The notes under the pieces were generated by a model, which was not told the DNA's origin, ran no database searches, and saw nothing but the letters and a program-made list of their open reading frames with translations. DNA of 64,000 nucleotides from Unio delphinus (lineage: Eukaryota > Mollusca > Bivalvia > Unionida > Unionidae), in the NCBI GenBank assembly GCA_029339505.1, contig JAQISU010000118.1, positions 3,208,001-3,272,000 of the forward strand, in the 5' to 3' direction. A program made the position numbers and the translations under genes. Of this stretch, positions 1-12,566 are shown in pieces. Within the stretch, counting starts at the first letter, position 1, and each line of letters opens with the position of its first letter.

Positions 1-219
1 TGTATTAGCTGCAACATTTGTTACAAGTTCTCCTTCCATTTAAATAAATGCTTAAGCAGGTAGAAAGTATTTACTGGTATCATGAACTTGAAGTTCAATT
101 CTTGATCGAAAATCTGGTTGTACTGCATGATATGAATAAAATTGATAATCGCGTACAGAATCATCTTTACGCACTGGGGCTTCCATATCAAACGCTGGAT
201 CAAATGTCTGTTTGAACAT
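1..219 (-). pseudogene. Major capsid protein, N-terminal part, copy A (broken, cut by window edge)
   Basis: Reading leftwards from an ATG at 219, about 73 codons match the N-terminus of the intact 469-residue capsid proteins at 41384-42793 and 57990-59399 (shared segments include DDSVRDYQ and QVHDTSKYFLP). Two in-frame TAA stops, at 52-54 and 40-42, stand where the intact copies have glutamate codons, so this copy is dead. The gene continues beyond the left window edge. It starts only 4 bp from the stop of the next minus-strand gene, the same tight spacing style as in the other copies. Confidence 0.85.
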
Positions 220-223
220 TTTA

Positions 224-709
224 TTATATATTCCTTGATCTAAATCGTGGTTTTCGTCGTGGTTTTAAGCCACTTCCAGCTATTATGTTTGCGGTAATAT
301 TATCTTTGCCACTGGCCGGAGACGGACTCGTTAACGATGCTAATTTCCGATCTACTGCGTTATTTATTATTTTACTAACACTTGCAGGCATCACTTGTGT
401 AGATGGTAAGGCCAATGACGAAGTCATTGGTTTCTTTCTTCGTCGAACTAGCGACATTAGTTTATCCTTTGCAGCGGAAAATGCTTTTCCGGCAACATCT
501 CCAACAGCGCTAATACCCTTATCACGAATAACATCAATAGCTTTCATTGATAATTGTTTTGCGATTGGTGCTATTTTTGGAGCCATTCTTGCAAATAACC
601 CTGCAATGGTATTGCCGAGACCATCACCATAGTACGCTTTGTAAACAGACAATCGGGAATTTACTATATAGACGCTGGTTGGTTTATCGTGTTTGTAGTG
701 TATGATCAT
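224..709 (-). CDS. Small virion-associated protein (pVI/pX-like), copy A
   Basis: This 161-residue basic protein is homologous to the genes at 42848-43285 and 59472-59906. It opens with MIIHYKHDKPT and has a Gly-rich then amphipathic segment (YYGDGLGNTIAGLFARMAPK, about residues 26-45), a basic patch (RRRKKP) and a C-terminal IIAGSGLKPRR tail. Small Gly/Lys-rich proteins with a GDGLG...LF...AP segment sit beside the capsid gene in Maverick/adintovirus elements and are compared with adenovirus core or membrane-lytic proteins; the exact role here is inferred. It is the only long intact reading frame in copy A, 4 bp upstream of the dead capsid gene. Confidence 0.7.
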   Translation of the reverse strand: MIIHYKHDKPTSVYIVNSRLSVYKAYYGDGLGNTIAGLFARMAPKIAPIAKQLSMKAIDVIRDKGISAVGDVAGKAFSAAKDKLMSLVRRRKKPMTSSLALPSTQVMPASVSKIINNAVDRKLASLTSPSPASGKDNITANIIAGSGLKPRRKPRFRSRNI

Positions 710-760
710 CTTATTGAATTACTATTTATCTAATGCGGTGATGAAAAATCCAAGGGATTT

Positions 761-1879
761 TCAGTCACTATGATAACCGTGATGCTCGGCTAACTCATCA
801 ATGAAATCTCGATATGTTTTGATATCCATGATGCCACCTTGAAATAACCGCATGCAGATATCAGCTGCTTCATTAATTATTTCCGGTGAGTTATTTCCAG
901 CTCGTTTTCCTCCTATGAGAACCTCTAATCGCGTTATATCAGTAAGAATATTACCAGGACAACGAATAACACCACTACCTGAAATCCCACTTGGACCACT
1001 CTGAGAAAATCCTTCTCCACTTGATTCTTTAATGATACCAGTTGCACCTTTTTCAGAATCGGCTTCTGCCATTATTTGTATTTCACCTGGGATTGGGTCT
1101 GTTGTATATACTGGTGGTGGTTGTGTGACACCTTTTATCATAGCCATAAAATGATTAAAAAAAAGAACTTATTTCTTTTGATATTTTAGTTTTACCGAGG
1201 TTTGCTAAAAATACTTTTTTTGCGCAGGTGTCTTTGTCTTTTATAAATCTCTAGACTCGTCGTCTTTTAAATAATTATCTCATATTTTTTTAATGTTTTC
1301 TTTAGTAAATTTAACTAATTCATTGTCTGTTTTGATTCCTCTAATTCTATTTATTCCATCATCCGTAAATATCCTTTCAGGTGGATAGTCTCCTGGTTTT
1401 TTTGCAGTAGCATCTTGTTGTTCAAGTGGTTCAGGTGATGGAGGGCTAATATCAACATCACCATGTTGTTCATCTTCTTCTTGAAGTTGCCGTTCTTGTC
1501 GTTCTCGTTCTGGTTGTTCTCGTTCTTGTTGTTCTTGTTGTCTTACAGCGGTTACTATATCACCAGGAAGTATTTTCAAAGATTTGTTTGTTTGTTTGGA
1601 TCTCTTTGCTGTTTTTTCAAGTACAGAAAGAAGAGGAGCTTTTTTCCTTTGTCCTTCCTTGGGAATTTCTCCGTATATTGCTCGCTCAGTGGCTGATATT
1701 ACCATTTTGGTTGCCGTGGTTATTGGTTTAAACAGATCTTCAGTCCCTGCAGTAAAAGCAGTCTGTAAACTCTGTCTAGCTTGTAGTTTTTCTCTAACAG
1801 AATCACGAATTGGTATGAATTTCTTAATTGAGGCTAATCTTTCACGCGCTAATCTAGTCGTTAGCGATTCGTTTACCAT
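761..1879 (-). pseudogene. Charged internal virion protein, copy A (split)
   Basis: Two open segments (1280-1879 and 761-1147) match the N- and C-terminal parts of the gene at 43348-44382. The N-terminal segment starts MVNESLTTRLARERL and includes a Gln/Glu/Arg-rich coiled stretch. The C-terminal segment has the conserved NNSPEIINEAADICMRLFQGG and YRDFIDEL motifs. About 130 bp between them contain stops or frameshifts, so no full-length product can be made. Function is unknown; its place beside the capsid genes suggests a structural or scaffold role. Confidence 0.7.
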
Positions 1880-2084
1880 TATATAGAACGACAGATTGTC
1901 TTGTTAAATGTATGATAGAACGACATATTGTCTTTTTAAACGCAGTGAAAAATGACCAAAAATAACAAAAATAAAAAAACCTACAAATTCATTCACGGTG
2001 AAGAGCACAAGTGTACCTGTTAGGCGAGTAAGAGTTCTACCTGTCCATTGTATTGTATAGAACTTATTCTGTTGGGGTTACCAA

Positions 2085-2432
2085 AGTGGGGTTTTCAGTT
2101 TGGCGGAAAATATCTCTTATTGTTTTAACCCTCAAATTAATCGTGCGTTTGATTTCATATTGCTGCAACTATACTTTTCTGATTTTTTCGACAACAGTGA
2201 ATAACGGGACAAACTTATTACAGAATACAAGGGAATCGCTAATAGCATTCTGGATTTTCTTTATAAAAGCGTATTGTTTTGGTAAGACGTATGTATTATT
2301 CATAGCGCTGTATTCAATATCTTGAAAATCAGAAAGAATCTGATCACAATTTAATCGATCTGATAATTGAGTTCCTTGATTTTTCAAATTTTAAATCTCA
2401 GATATGATTTCATCAATATTTTCAGAATTCAT
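2085..2432 (-). pseudogene. Small conserved element protein, copy A (broken)
   Basis: This is the homologue of the genes at 61307-61654 (116 codons, intact) and 44678-45035. It starts MNSEN and contains the recognisable DFQDIEY and KKIQNAI segments. A TAA early in the frame and a TAG after EKIRKV break it, yet similarity to the homologue's C-terminus continues past the TAG to about 2085. No domain is recognised. Beyond 2432 similarity to the other copies fades within about 45 bp, which marks the right edge of copy A. Confidence 0.65.
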
Positions 2433-2520
2433 TTATATATAATAATATATATATCTCTAATTTGAAAAATTTATATTTTCAGAATTCATATAATATATAT
2501 TTCTAATTTAAAAAATTGAT
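2425..2520. repeat. Short tandem duplication at the edge of copy A
   Basis: A roughly 50-bp AT-rich unit containing TTTTCAGAATTCAT and a TATATATTTCTAATTT tail occurs twice in a row. The first unit matches the sequence upstream of the small conserved gene in copies B and C; the second is a local duplicate. Homology to the element ends here. Confidence 0.6.
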
Positions 2521-3797
2521 ATTGATATATTTATTTATCAAAAACATATAATAACGATGATGAGCGGTTATCATTCACACTGGGTAAACTTTGTGTCTTT
2601 TGATAGGGTTCATTCTGAATTATCCTGTGATGGTTACCCTAGTGTGTGACGTAGAGCTTTAGCATCCATGCTATTACATATTTTGAGGGCGCCCATAGAC
2701 ATATCTCCAGGTGAATTTTCTAAGCGAAACGAAATGTTAGAATATTCTGACTGTCTATGTATTTTTTGTACACCTCCCTCCAAGAATTAATTTCCCGGGG
2801 ATGTATAAAAATCACGTATTTGACGTAACGGAAGGTGTACACGATGTACCTTTGGGCTGGCGCCCCCAATCATATAGAAAAGAAATCATCGAATTCGGTA
2901 CCGTCGACAGTATGTCAGTTACTGGAATCAAACGATGGGCCTCTGGGCAAGATGGCAAAGTGTTTCGAATAGGCTAAATTCGATATCTACAAGTAAATGC
3001 TTTTGAATATAATATATCTCTATCAAAGCGAATACTTGAAAAAAAAATACAACTGTTTTTAACTGTTGTATATACAACTGTTGATTCGTTTTCTTACAGA
3101 TATATCTCCATTGAGAACCATGACAGTTTAAACAGTAAAATATGGTTAAACTGTCTTCCTTTCCTAAGCTCAATTTATTCTAAATGGACAATTATTATAG
3201 TGAATAGAGACACAGTCTGACGGAAGGAGACACACAGACAGACAGTCATAATCCATTAACTGCGGTCATAACGTTTATATCACGGGTTAACATTAGTTTG
3301 TTACAAGCAATAATTAAATTGTGTAGACGAGATCTGGAAGCTACAAAATAACAAACGTCTGTGGGAGTGCAAATCGATAAAAGTCATGGCCATAGCTATG
3401 GTTTTACTAGGACATTAATAGCCTTATTGATTTGTCTTAGAACAGGCGCAACGGCGCGGACAGTAACAGGGTCATTTAAAAAAAAGACGGAAATTATTAA
3501 AAACACTTGCTATTGTTTGATTTGGAAACGCTAACGTTTCTACGACAGGTTCAAGGGAGGGGACAATAATAGTGGTTTCCTCTTTTTTGCCAAATGAGTA
3601 TCTATAAAACATTTACAAGGAAGTCTTAGTTTGCCAAATTGACGTTTTTTTATGATTTCAAAGAAGCCTTGATTTGCTAAATTGACGCCTCTAAAAAGTT
3701 GTCTGATTCGCCCCTGCTGCTGCTCGAGGAATAAAAAACCTAGAAGTATGTCAGAACCATTACAAGCCCAAACTGCTAATATTCTGTGTTTCTTATG
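2521..3797. other. No gene seen; possible decayed element or 3' flank of host gene
   Basis: I find no supportable coding region. One notable site is a near-perfect copy of the element's intergenic palindrome, GAAACGCTAACGTTTC, at 3525-3540 (one mismatch), which hints that part of this stretch may derive from the element. The left part of the stretch also includes GGCGCCC-containing sequence at about 2690 and 2860 with no assignable role. Confidence 0.4.
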
Positions 3798-3986
3798 TCA
3801 ACCGACACAATAGCCCGGTCCACAATGACGCTGTTTCATGTGTCCGTGATGCAATTTCGTAATATGCTTCCTATTGTAGTTCTGGTAATTGGAATCGCGT
3901 TTGACATTGGAAGCCCAATCGCAGACACGGTTCAAACGATTGAATCGGGTAAAGAATGGACAGTGGCAATAGTATCCGCATCTCCC
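3798..3986 (-). CDS. Host secreted-protein gene, exon 5 (terminal; chitin-binding-like)
   Basis: An acceptor (TCTTTTCAG) precedes 3986 and the frame ends with TGA at 3798. With the phase-1 junction from the previous exon, the frame opens with RCGYYCHC and includes CPFFTRFNRLNRVCDWASNV, which resembles the second half of a type-2 chitin-binding (peritrophin-A) domain, where a C-P...FN...C-x-W-x-x-N-V pattern is typical. A Cys-containing tail (HCGPGYC) follows. Only part of the domain's usual six cysteines is present, so binding is uncertain. The phase match and acceptor favour a real exon over a chance frame. Confidence 0.5.
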   Translation of the reverse strand, partial: GRCGYYCHCPFFTRFNRLNRVCDWASNVKRDSNYQNYNRKHITKLHHGHMKQRHCGPGYCVG

Positions 3987-4574
3987 TGAAAAGATGGATA
4001 TGACGAGTCAATATTATTCAATGTGGTATTAAATATCCATCAATCTACACATAAATATGCAGGAATAATTAATCCATTTCCTATGTATAAAAACACCCAA
4101 ATCAACAAGCTGATAGATGACCATTGAAGATATTGACTTTCAATGGTCGGAATAAACTTTTCGAAAATATTGCAGATTATTGTGATTGTTTGAGTGACTT
4201 TATCTGACAACATGATAGACTAGTGGAATACAAACTTCAACCAACATCCATCGCGATGTTCCCAGTGGTTGGAACGAAGAGGACCATCTCTTAAGTCTGT
4301 CTATTTTAAATTAGAAACTAAATTATTGCTTTTATTTCATGTTCTATGTTTAATACAGAAAGACATATCCATGAATTCACTTAAAGTGTAGTATATTTTA
4401 GTATCATAATGCAAAACAGATAAGTAACATCGGCATTTACTTACTTAAAGTTAAAATAGGCGGTGCTGTCATATCCATTACATAAATGTGCAAATGCATA
4501 AACTCAAAAAACAATGGCATCTTATGATTTTTCTACATTTGTGATATCTATTAAGGATCAAAAATACTACTTAC

Positions 4575-5090
4575 ATGAATAATATCGTAAACACCTGCAC
4601 CAAGTGCCTTGTGTTGTGACAAATGGCCTCATGGTAGTAAATGGATTCCTTGTGGTAGTAGAAAGTGTTTTTTTAGTGGTGACCATTGTTCGCCTTGTTG
4701 AGGTAGGTACCCGTTTAGTAGTAATGGTTGTCCGTTGTGTGTTAATTGGTGTCCTACGTGTGGAAATTGTAGCACGCTGGGTAGTGGTAGATAGCCTTCT
4801 CCTGCTTACAGGTGTCACCTTACTGCTTGGAGTGAACATCGAGGCAGTATGGGTTTCAATGGTTGTTGTTCGTGTTGTTCCTACTGTTCTAGGCATGGTG
4901 GTAGTGGGTTTGATTGGTGTTGTCATTTGAAAGGTCTTGGTCTTTTCGAGTGTCGTTGACATCACTTCTTTGGGTGTAATGGTTCTGTTGGTTCGTATCG
5001 TCACTTTTGTTGTCGTCGGGATGTTCGTTCCTGCAGTCGTTCTAGATGATGAGAAAGTGGAAGACACAGTAGTTGTACCATTTGCAGGAT
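4575..5090 (-). CDS. Host secreted-protein gene, exon 4 (Thr/Ser-rich, mucin-like)
   Basis: The exon is bounded by an acceptor (TTGACTTTTAG) at its 5' side and a GTAAGT donor at its 3' side, is 516 bp long and is in phase 1 at both ends. It encodes about 170 residues dominated by Thr, with Ser, Arg, Lys and Pro in irregular TTT/TTxR repeats, typical of a heavily O-glycosylated mucin-like stalk. It joins LDLa domains to a chitin-binding-like tail, so the protein is probably extracellular. Confidence 0.65.
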
Positions 5091-5664
5091 CTAAAAGTCA
5101 ATGAACAAGAAGACAAATCTTTCAATCAGACATTGAGTGTGTTTTTAACATAATTAACAAGTAGTAGTAATTCATCCGACTTTAATTTTAGTAGGTTTCA
5201 TTCAGAGACGTCATATCAACTTTTTTCGGGGGAGGGGAGACGACTTGATTGTAATCTTTGATGCGGGGGTGGGGGTCAACTTTTATAGACTACATCAATT
5301 TTACAACACATGCGAATTCATGGGGTGGGGGCAAATGCTCCCCTTCCCCAGTTAAATCCCTTGTTTCCCTTGATTTGTAAGGTAAAGAGGGGAATTGCTG
5401 AACAAACAAGTGGACAGTCTTAAAGGGATTGAAAATGCAGAACAATGCATATAGATATATACACTAAAGATAATTATGATGAGTATAATGAAGATAAATA
5501 CACGAACAAAGTCCCAGGGGAATATAAGTATAGGCTAAAACGGAAATAAATGTGTTTTCATGTTTCATTCAATTTCCTACAATTAATGGGGGTTAGGAAC
5601 ACATTTTCCATTTTAAAATTTGCTAAACAAAATGTCTCTGAAAAAAATATATTAATGAACATAC

Positions 5665-5787
5665 AACATGTAGCTCTGTTCTCGTCTGATAAGTCTCGAC
5701 AGTTTGGAATCCCGTTACACCACAGCTCTTTTGGGATACACTGTGTTCTATCCTTACACGCCACTTGACCTTCATTACAGATTGAAC
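5665..5787 (-). CDS. Host secreted-protein gene, exon 3 (LDL-receptor class A repeat)
   Basis: The exon is bounded by TTTGCAG acceptor and GTATGT donor sequences, is 123 bp long and phase 1 at both ends. It encodes one LDLa repeat, recognisable by six cysteines and the calcium-binding C-terminal signature: CKDRTQCIPKELWCNGIPNC followed by DLSDEN. LDLa repeats are calcium-dependent ligand-binding modules; symmetric phase-1 single-domain exons are typical of shuffled extracellular domains. Confidence 0.75.
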
Positions 5788-6873
5788 CTGCAAATTTAAT
5801 AATAATGATTGGGGATAAAAAGGAGAAAGTGTCTATAAAATATGTTACTCAACATATATCGATTATTATATTGGTGGTAGAGCTATACTTTACGTAAGTT
5901 ACGTATTTTGTACCAATTGACGGATATGTTTGTATAAGTTACCCATGCATATTAATGCTTTCTTGATCTTACGTATATTTACCGATTTCACGCAGTCAAT
6001 TGCACCTGTACAAATTGAACTTTAGTCTGGTTCCCTGCTGCGGATGCTCACTACGTTGCACGAATTTAGATTAAAACCGAAGTCATATTGTCACGTGATC
6101 AAAACAAATGGCCTCATATGGAGAGATCTAGTTAATATAACCGCAACACATTCAGTCCTTTAATAGTTTATTTGTTAGTGACACCATGTGAATTTTACTA
6201 ATACTTTTGACTTGATATGTAGCAGTCAAATATCTTGTGTTCAAGCTTAATCACTAATTTGTCATATTATTTTTACAGTCATTTTTACTAGCAGTCGAAG
6301 AAGAAGGAGAAAGGTAAACACAACAATATTTGTTAATATTGCACATTTTCCACAGCGTCATATCAAAACGTCTTGTTCTGATACATTATACGTCGAAATG
6401 GATATGAGGTGATATACGACAATCTAAATATAGACAGTGATTAGAGCAAAAATACATCCACCCACCCTTTACGAGTGGCGTGAGTAACGATTAATTTGCA
6501 AATATTGCACGCTTCGCACTATATCATCTAAAATATTATAGTTACAATAAATTCCTGGATGAATTTTACATCGATATTTTTATCTCGATACAGATGACAC
6601 CTCGTAATTAGCCAAATATTAGGATGGAAGTAGCAACCGTATTCCACGAGGGGTGTATATGATGATATTTGGTCCAATATTGTACTTTTATTAAATTTTA
6701 AACTTTACATGTCTAACATACGTATATCGATATTACTTACATCTAAAATGATATAAAATGTGACTGAGCAAAACTCTTCAGTATATTTCATTGGACCACT
6801 TCTTGTTTTGACCAATTTATAATTTTCGATCAATTCATGCTAGAAAAACTCAGCAGTGTCTGTACACACTCAC

Positions 6874-7005
6874 CTGTAAAGCAGTCAGTGCCCACCTCAT
6901 CACTTGAATCTTGACAGTCGGGGAAACCATCACACCGTTGATTGAGAGAAATACATTCTCCGCTCTGCTGACACTTGAATTGATTTGCAGAACATACTGA
7001 TGCTG
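6874..7005 (-). CDS. Host secreted-protein gene, exon 2 (LDL-receptor class A repeat)
   Basis: The exon lies between a TATTTTAG acceptor and a GTGAGT donor, is 132 bp long and phase 1 at both ends. It encodes a second, complete LDLa repeat: CSANQFKCQQSGECISLNQR, then CDGFPDC and DSSDE with the final Cys. All six cysteines and the acidic calcium ligands are present. It joins in frame to the signal-peptide exon at 14646-14724 across a 7.6-kb intron. Confidence 0.8.
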
Positions 7006-7403
7006 CTAAAATATAAAAAGTTTATTTTGAGCTAATTAGCTTTCATGCACACGTTTGCCCAAGGTAAACTGTACCAACTACTGCCCCTCTAATGGGCGTA
7101 TCACACGACTCCATAACTTTTGTTATGGGTGACTTACACCTGGGCAAACATGTCGCTTTCATTAAAGTCTGTCCCAAGTGGGTTCAGTACACACGTCATT
7201 AAAATAATGACTTCTTCTACCACAAACAAAAATAACCAACTTAATCATCATAATGACAAACATTTACTGGATTTTATGAAGACAAACTTTTACAAGACTT
7301 TATAATGACAACCCTTTTATCAGACTTTTAGCAAACGACTGGATATGAATTTTAGTGCATAATACTTAGAAACATACTAGGTGAAAACAGAACTTTCTTT
7401 TCA

Positions 7404-7890
7404 AATCCATCATTTATTTTGCAATCAAAGTATGTACTCTTATGTCCAATCCACCATTTTTGTACTCAATGTACTCTTCTGTAAAAATCCATCACTTGTC
7501 TACTCATAGAATGTACTCTTCTGTTCAAATCCATCATTTTGTATTCAAAGCATATACTCTTCTGTCCAAATCCATCATTTTGTACTCCAAGTATATACTC
7601 TTCTGTCCAAATCCATCATTTTTCTACTCATAGTATGTACTCTTCTGTCCAAACCCATTATTTTCGCAATAAAAGTATGTACTCTTCTGTCCAAATCCAT
7701 CATTTGGATACTCAAAATATGTACTCTTCTGTCCAAACCCATTAATTTTGCAATAAAAGTATGTACTCATCTGTCCAAATCTGTCATTGCTGCTATCAGT
7801 GTATGATATTTTCTATCCAAATCCATTATTTTTGCAATCATTGTATGTTATCATCTGTCCAAATCCATCATTTTTGCAATCATTGTAAGT
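7404..7890. repeat. Minisatellite, about 42-bp unit
   Basis: About eleven tandem units built on TCCATCATTTTTGCAATCAA then GTATGTACTCTTCTGTCCAAA. The unit length is a multiple of three, so short plus-strand frames stay open through the array; these are not genes. It lies in the first intron of the host gene. Confidence 0.85.
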
Positions 7891-8485
7891 ACACTTCTTC
7901 ATGCATGCAAACACAGTTCGCCAGAGGGACTTTTAGGGATTGACCATTCCATTAAAATATTACATGGGTGAGAAGTAGACGCTTGTTTGGGAAGTTTTGG
8001 ATCATAATGCTTCCCCCTCCCTCTTTTATGTTGACGTAAAAAACAAACATATTTTTGTTCGAAAGAAAAAAATCCCATACCTAATCCATCAACTCACCGA
8101 CATATTTACACATAGACACACATATACACTTTGAGGCGTGCCTTCTCTTTGTTTTTTTTTTTCATCTCCTGAAAATAGTTTAAAGAAAATCGTTTATTCT
8201 CAAAATATGAGGATTATTGTTGGATTCTTTGTGTGTAGTTTGAATACACCTCATATTGAGAAATCTAGAACTGATTGTGTCCCGGATGTCAAAACTGTGG
8301 CCTATACAACGTTGCTTAGTTTACAGTCCAGCGTCCCAAATAATGCATGATAATCAAAGACAGGAAGGAACTTTTGATCAATGTATGATTTATTTAGATT
8401 TGGACAAACTAGAAAGTTCAGAACAGAAAAGTAGATATGGAGATTATATAGGTAAATAATTGTGTATTGAATCCTATCAGCGGTT

Positions 8486-11400
8486 CGATTTGTAAACAAA
8501 GATCACAAAGTAAATGTTTCAACTTATAGTTGATTTGTAAACAAAGATCACAAAGTAAAAATTTCAACTTATAATTGATTTGTAAACAAAGATCACAAAC
8601 TAAATATTTCAACTTATAATTGATTTGTAAAAGAAGATCACAAAGTAAATATTTCAACTTATAGTTGATTTGTAAACAAAGATAACAAAGTAAAAATTTC
8701 AACTTATAGTTGATTTGTAAACAAACATCACAAACTAAATATTTCAACTTATAGTTGATTTGTAAAACAAAGATCACAAAGTAAATATTTCAACTATATT
8801 TGATTTGCAAAACAAAGATCACAAAAGGAATATTTCAACTTATAGTTGATTTGTAAACAAATATCACAAAGTAAATATTTCAAATTATAGTTGATTTGTA
8901 AACAAAGATCACAAATTAAATATTTCAACTTATAATTGATTTGTAAACAAAGATCACAAAGTAAATATTTCAACTTATAATTGATGTGTAAAATAAAGAT
9001 CACAAAGTAAATATTTCAAATTATAATTGATTTGTAAACAAAGATCACAAAGTAAATATTTCAACTTATAGTTGATTTGTAAACAAAGATCACAAAGTAA
9101 ATATTTCAACTTATAGTTGATTTGTAAAATAAAGATCACAAAGTGAATATTTCAACTTATAGTTGATTTATAAACAAAGATCACAAAGTAAATATTTCAA
9201 CTTATAGTTGATTTGTAAACAAAGATCACAAAGTAAATATTTCAACTTATAGTTGATTTGTAAACAAAGATCACAAAGTAAATATTTCAACTTATAATTG
9301 ATTTGTAAACAAAGATCACAAAGTAAATATTTCAACTTATAACTGATTTGTAAACAAAGATCACAAAGTAAATATTTCAACTTATAGTTGATTTGTAAAT
9401 AAAGATCACAAAGTAAATGTTTCAACTTATAATTGATTTGTAAACAAAGATCACAAGGTGAATATTTCAACTTATGGTTGATTTGTAAACAAATATCACA
9501 AAGTAAATATTTCAAATTATAGTTGATTTGTAAACAAAGATCACAAATTAAATATTTCAACTTATAATTGATTTGTAAACAAAGATCACAAAGTAAATAT
9601 TTCAACTTATAATTGATGTGTAAAATAAAGATCACAAAGTAAATATTTCAAAATATAATTGATTTGTAAACAAAGATCACAAAGTAAATATTTCAACTTA
9701 TAGTTGATTTGTAAACAAAGATCACAAAGTAAATATTTCAACTTATAGTTGATTTGTAAAATAAAGATCACAAAGTGAATATTTCAACTTATAGTTGATT
9801 TATAAACAAAGATCACAAAGTAAATATTTCAACTTATAGTTGATTTGTAAACAAAGATCACAAAGTAAATATTTCAACTTATAGTTGATTTGTAAAACAA
9901 AGATCACAAAGTAAATATTTCAACTTATAATTGATTTGTAAACAAAGATCACAATGTAAATATTTCAACTTATAACTGATTTGTAAACAAAGATCACAAA
10001 GTAAATATTTCAACTTATAGTTGATTTGTAAATAAAGATCACAAAGTAAATGTTTCAACTTATAATTGATTTGTAAACAAAGATCACAAAGTGAATATTT
10101 TAACTTATAGTTGATTTGTAAACAAAGATCACAAAGTAAATATTTCAACTGATAGTTGATTTGTAAACAAAGATTACAAAGTAAATATTTCAACTTATAA
10201 TTGATTTGTAAACAAAGATCACAAAGTAAAAATTTCAACTTATAATTGATTTGTAAACAAAGATCACAAAGTAAATATTTCAACTTATAATTGATTTGTA
10301 AACAAAGATCACAAAGTGAATATTTCAACTTAGAGTTGATTTGTAAACAAAGATCACAAAGTAAATATTTCAACTTATAGTTGATTTGTAAAATAAAGAT
10401 CACAAAGTAAATATTTCAACTATAATTGATTTGTAAAAAAAAAGATCACAAAGTGAATATTTCAACTTATATTTGATTTGGAAACAAAGATCACAAAGTA
10501 AATATTTCATCTTATAGTTGATTTGTAAACAAAGATCACAAAGTAAATATTTCAACTTATAATTGATTTGTAAACAAAGATCACAAGGTGAATATTTCAA
10601 CTTATGGTTGATTTGTAAACAAAGATCACAAAGTAAATATTTCAACTTATAGATGATTTGTAAACAAAGATCACAAAGTAAATAATTCAACTTATAATTG
10701 ATTTTTAAATAAAGATCACAAAGTAAATATTTCAACTTATAATTGATTTGTAAACAAAGATCACAAGGTAAATATTTCAACTTATAATTGATTTCTAAAC
10801 AAAGATCACAAAGTGACTATTTCAACTTCTAGTTGATTTGCAAACAAAGATCGCAAAGTAAATGTTTCAACTTATAATTGATTTGTAAACAAAGATCACA
10901 AAGTGAATATTTCAACTTATAATTGATTTGTAAACAAAGATCACAAAATAAATATTTCAACTTATAATTGATTTGTAAACAAAGATCACAAAGTAAATAT
11001 TTCAACTTATAGTTGATTTTAAACAAAGATCACAAAGTAAATATTTCAACTTATACTTGATATGTAAACAATGATCACAAAGTAAATATTTCAACTTATA
11101 GTTGATTTGTAAACAAAGATCACAAAGTAAATATTTCAACATATAATTGATTTGTAAAACAAAGATCACAAAGTAAATATTTCAACTTACAAACAAAGAT
11201 CACAAAGTGAATATTTCAACTTATAATTGATTTGTAAACAAAGATCACAAAGTAAATATTTCAACTTATAATTGATTTGTAAAACAAAAATCACAAAGTA
11301 AATATTTCAACTTACAAACAAAGATCGCAAAGTAAATATTTCAACTTACAAACAAAGATCACAAACTAAATGTTTCAACTTATAATTGATTTGTAAGCAA

Positions 11401-12010
11401 AGATAACAAAGTAAATATTTCAACTTATAGCTGATTTGTAAACAAAGATCACAAAGTAAATATTTCAACTTATAGTTGATTTGTAAACAAAGATCACAAA
11501 GTAAATATTTCCACTTATAATTGATTTCGAAACAAAGATTACAAAGTAAATATTTCAACTTATAGTTGATTTGTAAACAAACATCACAAAGTAAATGTTT
11601 CAACTTATAGTTGATTTGTAAACAAAGATCACAAAGTAAATACTTCAACTTACAAACAAAGGTCACAATGTAAATGCTTCAACTTATAGTTGATTTGTAA
11701 ACAAAGATCACAAAGTAAATGTTTCAACTTATAGTTGATTTGTAAAACAAAGATCACAAAGTAAATATTTGAACTTACAAACAAAGATCACAAAGTAAAT
11801 GTTTCAACCTATAATTGATTTGTAAGCAAAGATCACAAAGTAAATATTTCAACTTATAATTGATTTGTAAACAAAGATCACAAAGTTAAAATTTCAACTT
11901 ATAATTGATTTGTAAACAAAGATCACAAAGTAAAGATTTCAACTTATAGTTGATTTGTAAGCAAAGATCACAAAGTGAATATTTCAACTTATAGTTGATT
12001 TGTAAACAGT
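8486..12010. repeat. Large 45-bp minisatellite with higher-order structure
   Basis: About 78 tandem copies of a 45-bp unit (core TTGATTTGTAAACAAAGATC, then ACAAAGTAAATATTTCAACTTATAG). The unit is 15 codons, so minus-strand frames of 65-174 residues repeating LCDLCLQINYKLKY stay open; I treat these as repeat artefacts. Diagnostic variants recur about 632-633 bp apart (for example TTGATGTG at 8981 and 9613, AACTGATTTG at 9341 and 9974), which shows a roughly 14-monomer higher-order repeat. It lies in the first intron of the host gene. Confidence 0.95.
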
Positions 12011-12418
12011 GCAACTTTTAATGTATCATCAGCTTTACATCATTTAAGTTTCGTCAATCCAAAGTCACATGACATTATTCAACTTACTTTTGACAGACTC
12101 ATTTTCAGTTTGTTCCCAGCTTAATTGCAAAAATGATGCCTTTATTCAAATGGTACGACGACATAGTTTTAGCTAATATAGCCAGCATGTTAGAGTTCAA
12201 CTATGGCCGAGAGTATGATGGTATTTTAGTTAGACATACTTGATTATATATACATGTATTTAATGAAGATCTGGAGATCAAGACTCATTAGTACAGTCAC
12301 TCTGTCTACTAAGCAATTGTAACAGCCAGAGAACGAGAAGTGCAAACGAAATGTATGTCAAAGGCATACAGTATACTTTTGCCTGGTTTTATTTACTTGC
12401 ATGCAATTTAACAGCATT

Positions 12419-12566
12419 TCATTGTTTTCTTTTGGAGATATTGATTAAATGTGTGTGACATTGTAGCATATGCTGGTATCACCATTCAAATACATTGTTT
12501 TCTTTTGGAGATATTGATTAAATGTGTGTGACATTGCATCATATGCTGGTATCTCCATTCAAATAC
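12419..12566. repeat. Direct tandem duplication, about 73-bp unit
   Basis: Two near-identical adjacent units starting CATTGTTTTCTTTTGGAGAT and ending CATTCAAATAC, differing at a few bases. Confidence 0.85.

Noticed and set aside
4604..4930. Val-rich 108-codon plus-strand frame
   Set aside because: It is the antisense of the Thr-rich exon, whose splice sites and phase support the minus strand.
8418..11666. Minus-strand frames of 65-174 codons repeating LCDLCLQINYKLKY
   Set aside because: They follow from a 45-bp minisatellite and start or stop wherever a monomer has an indel.
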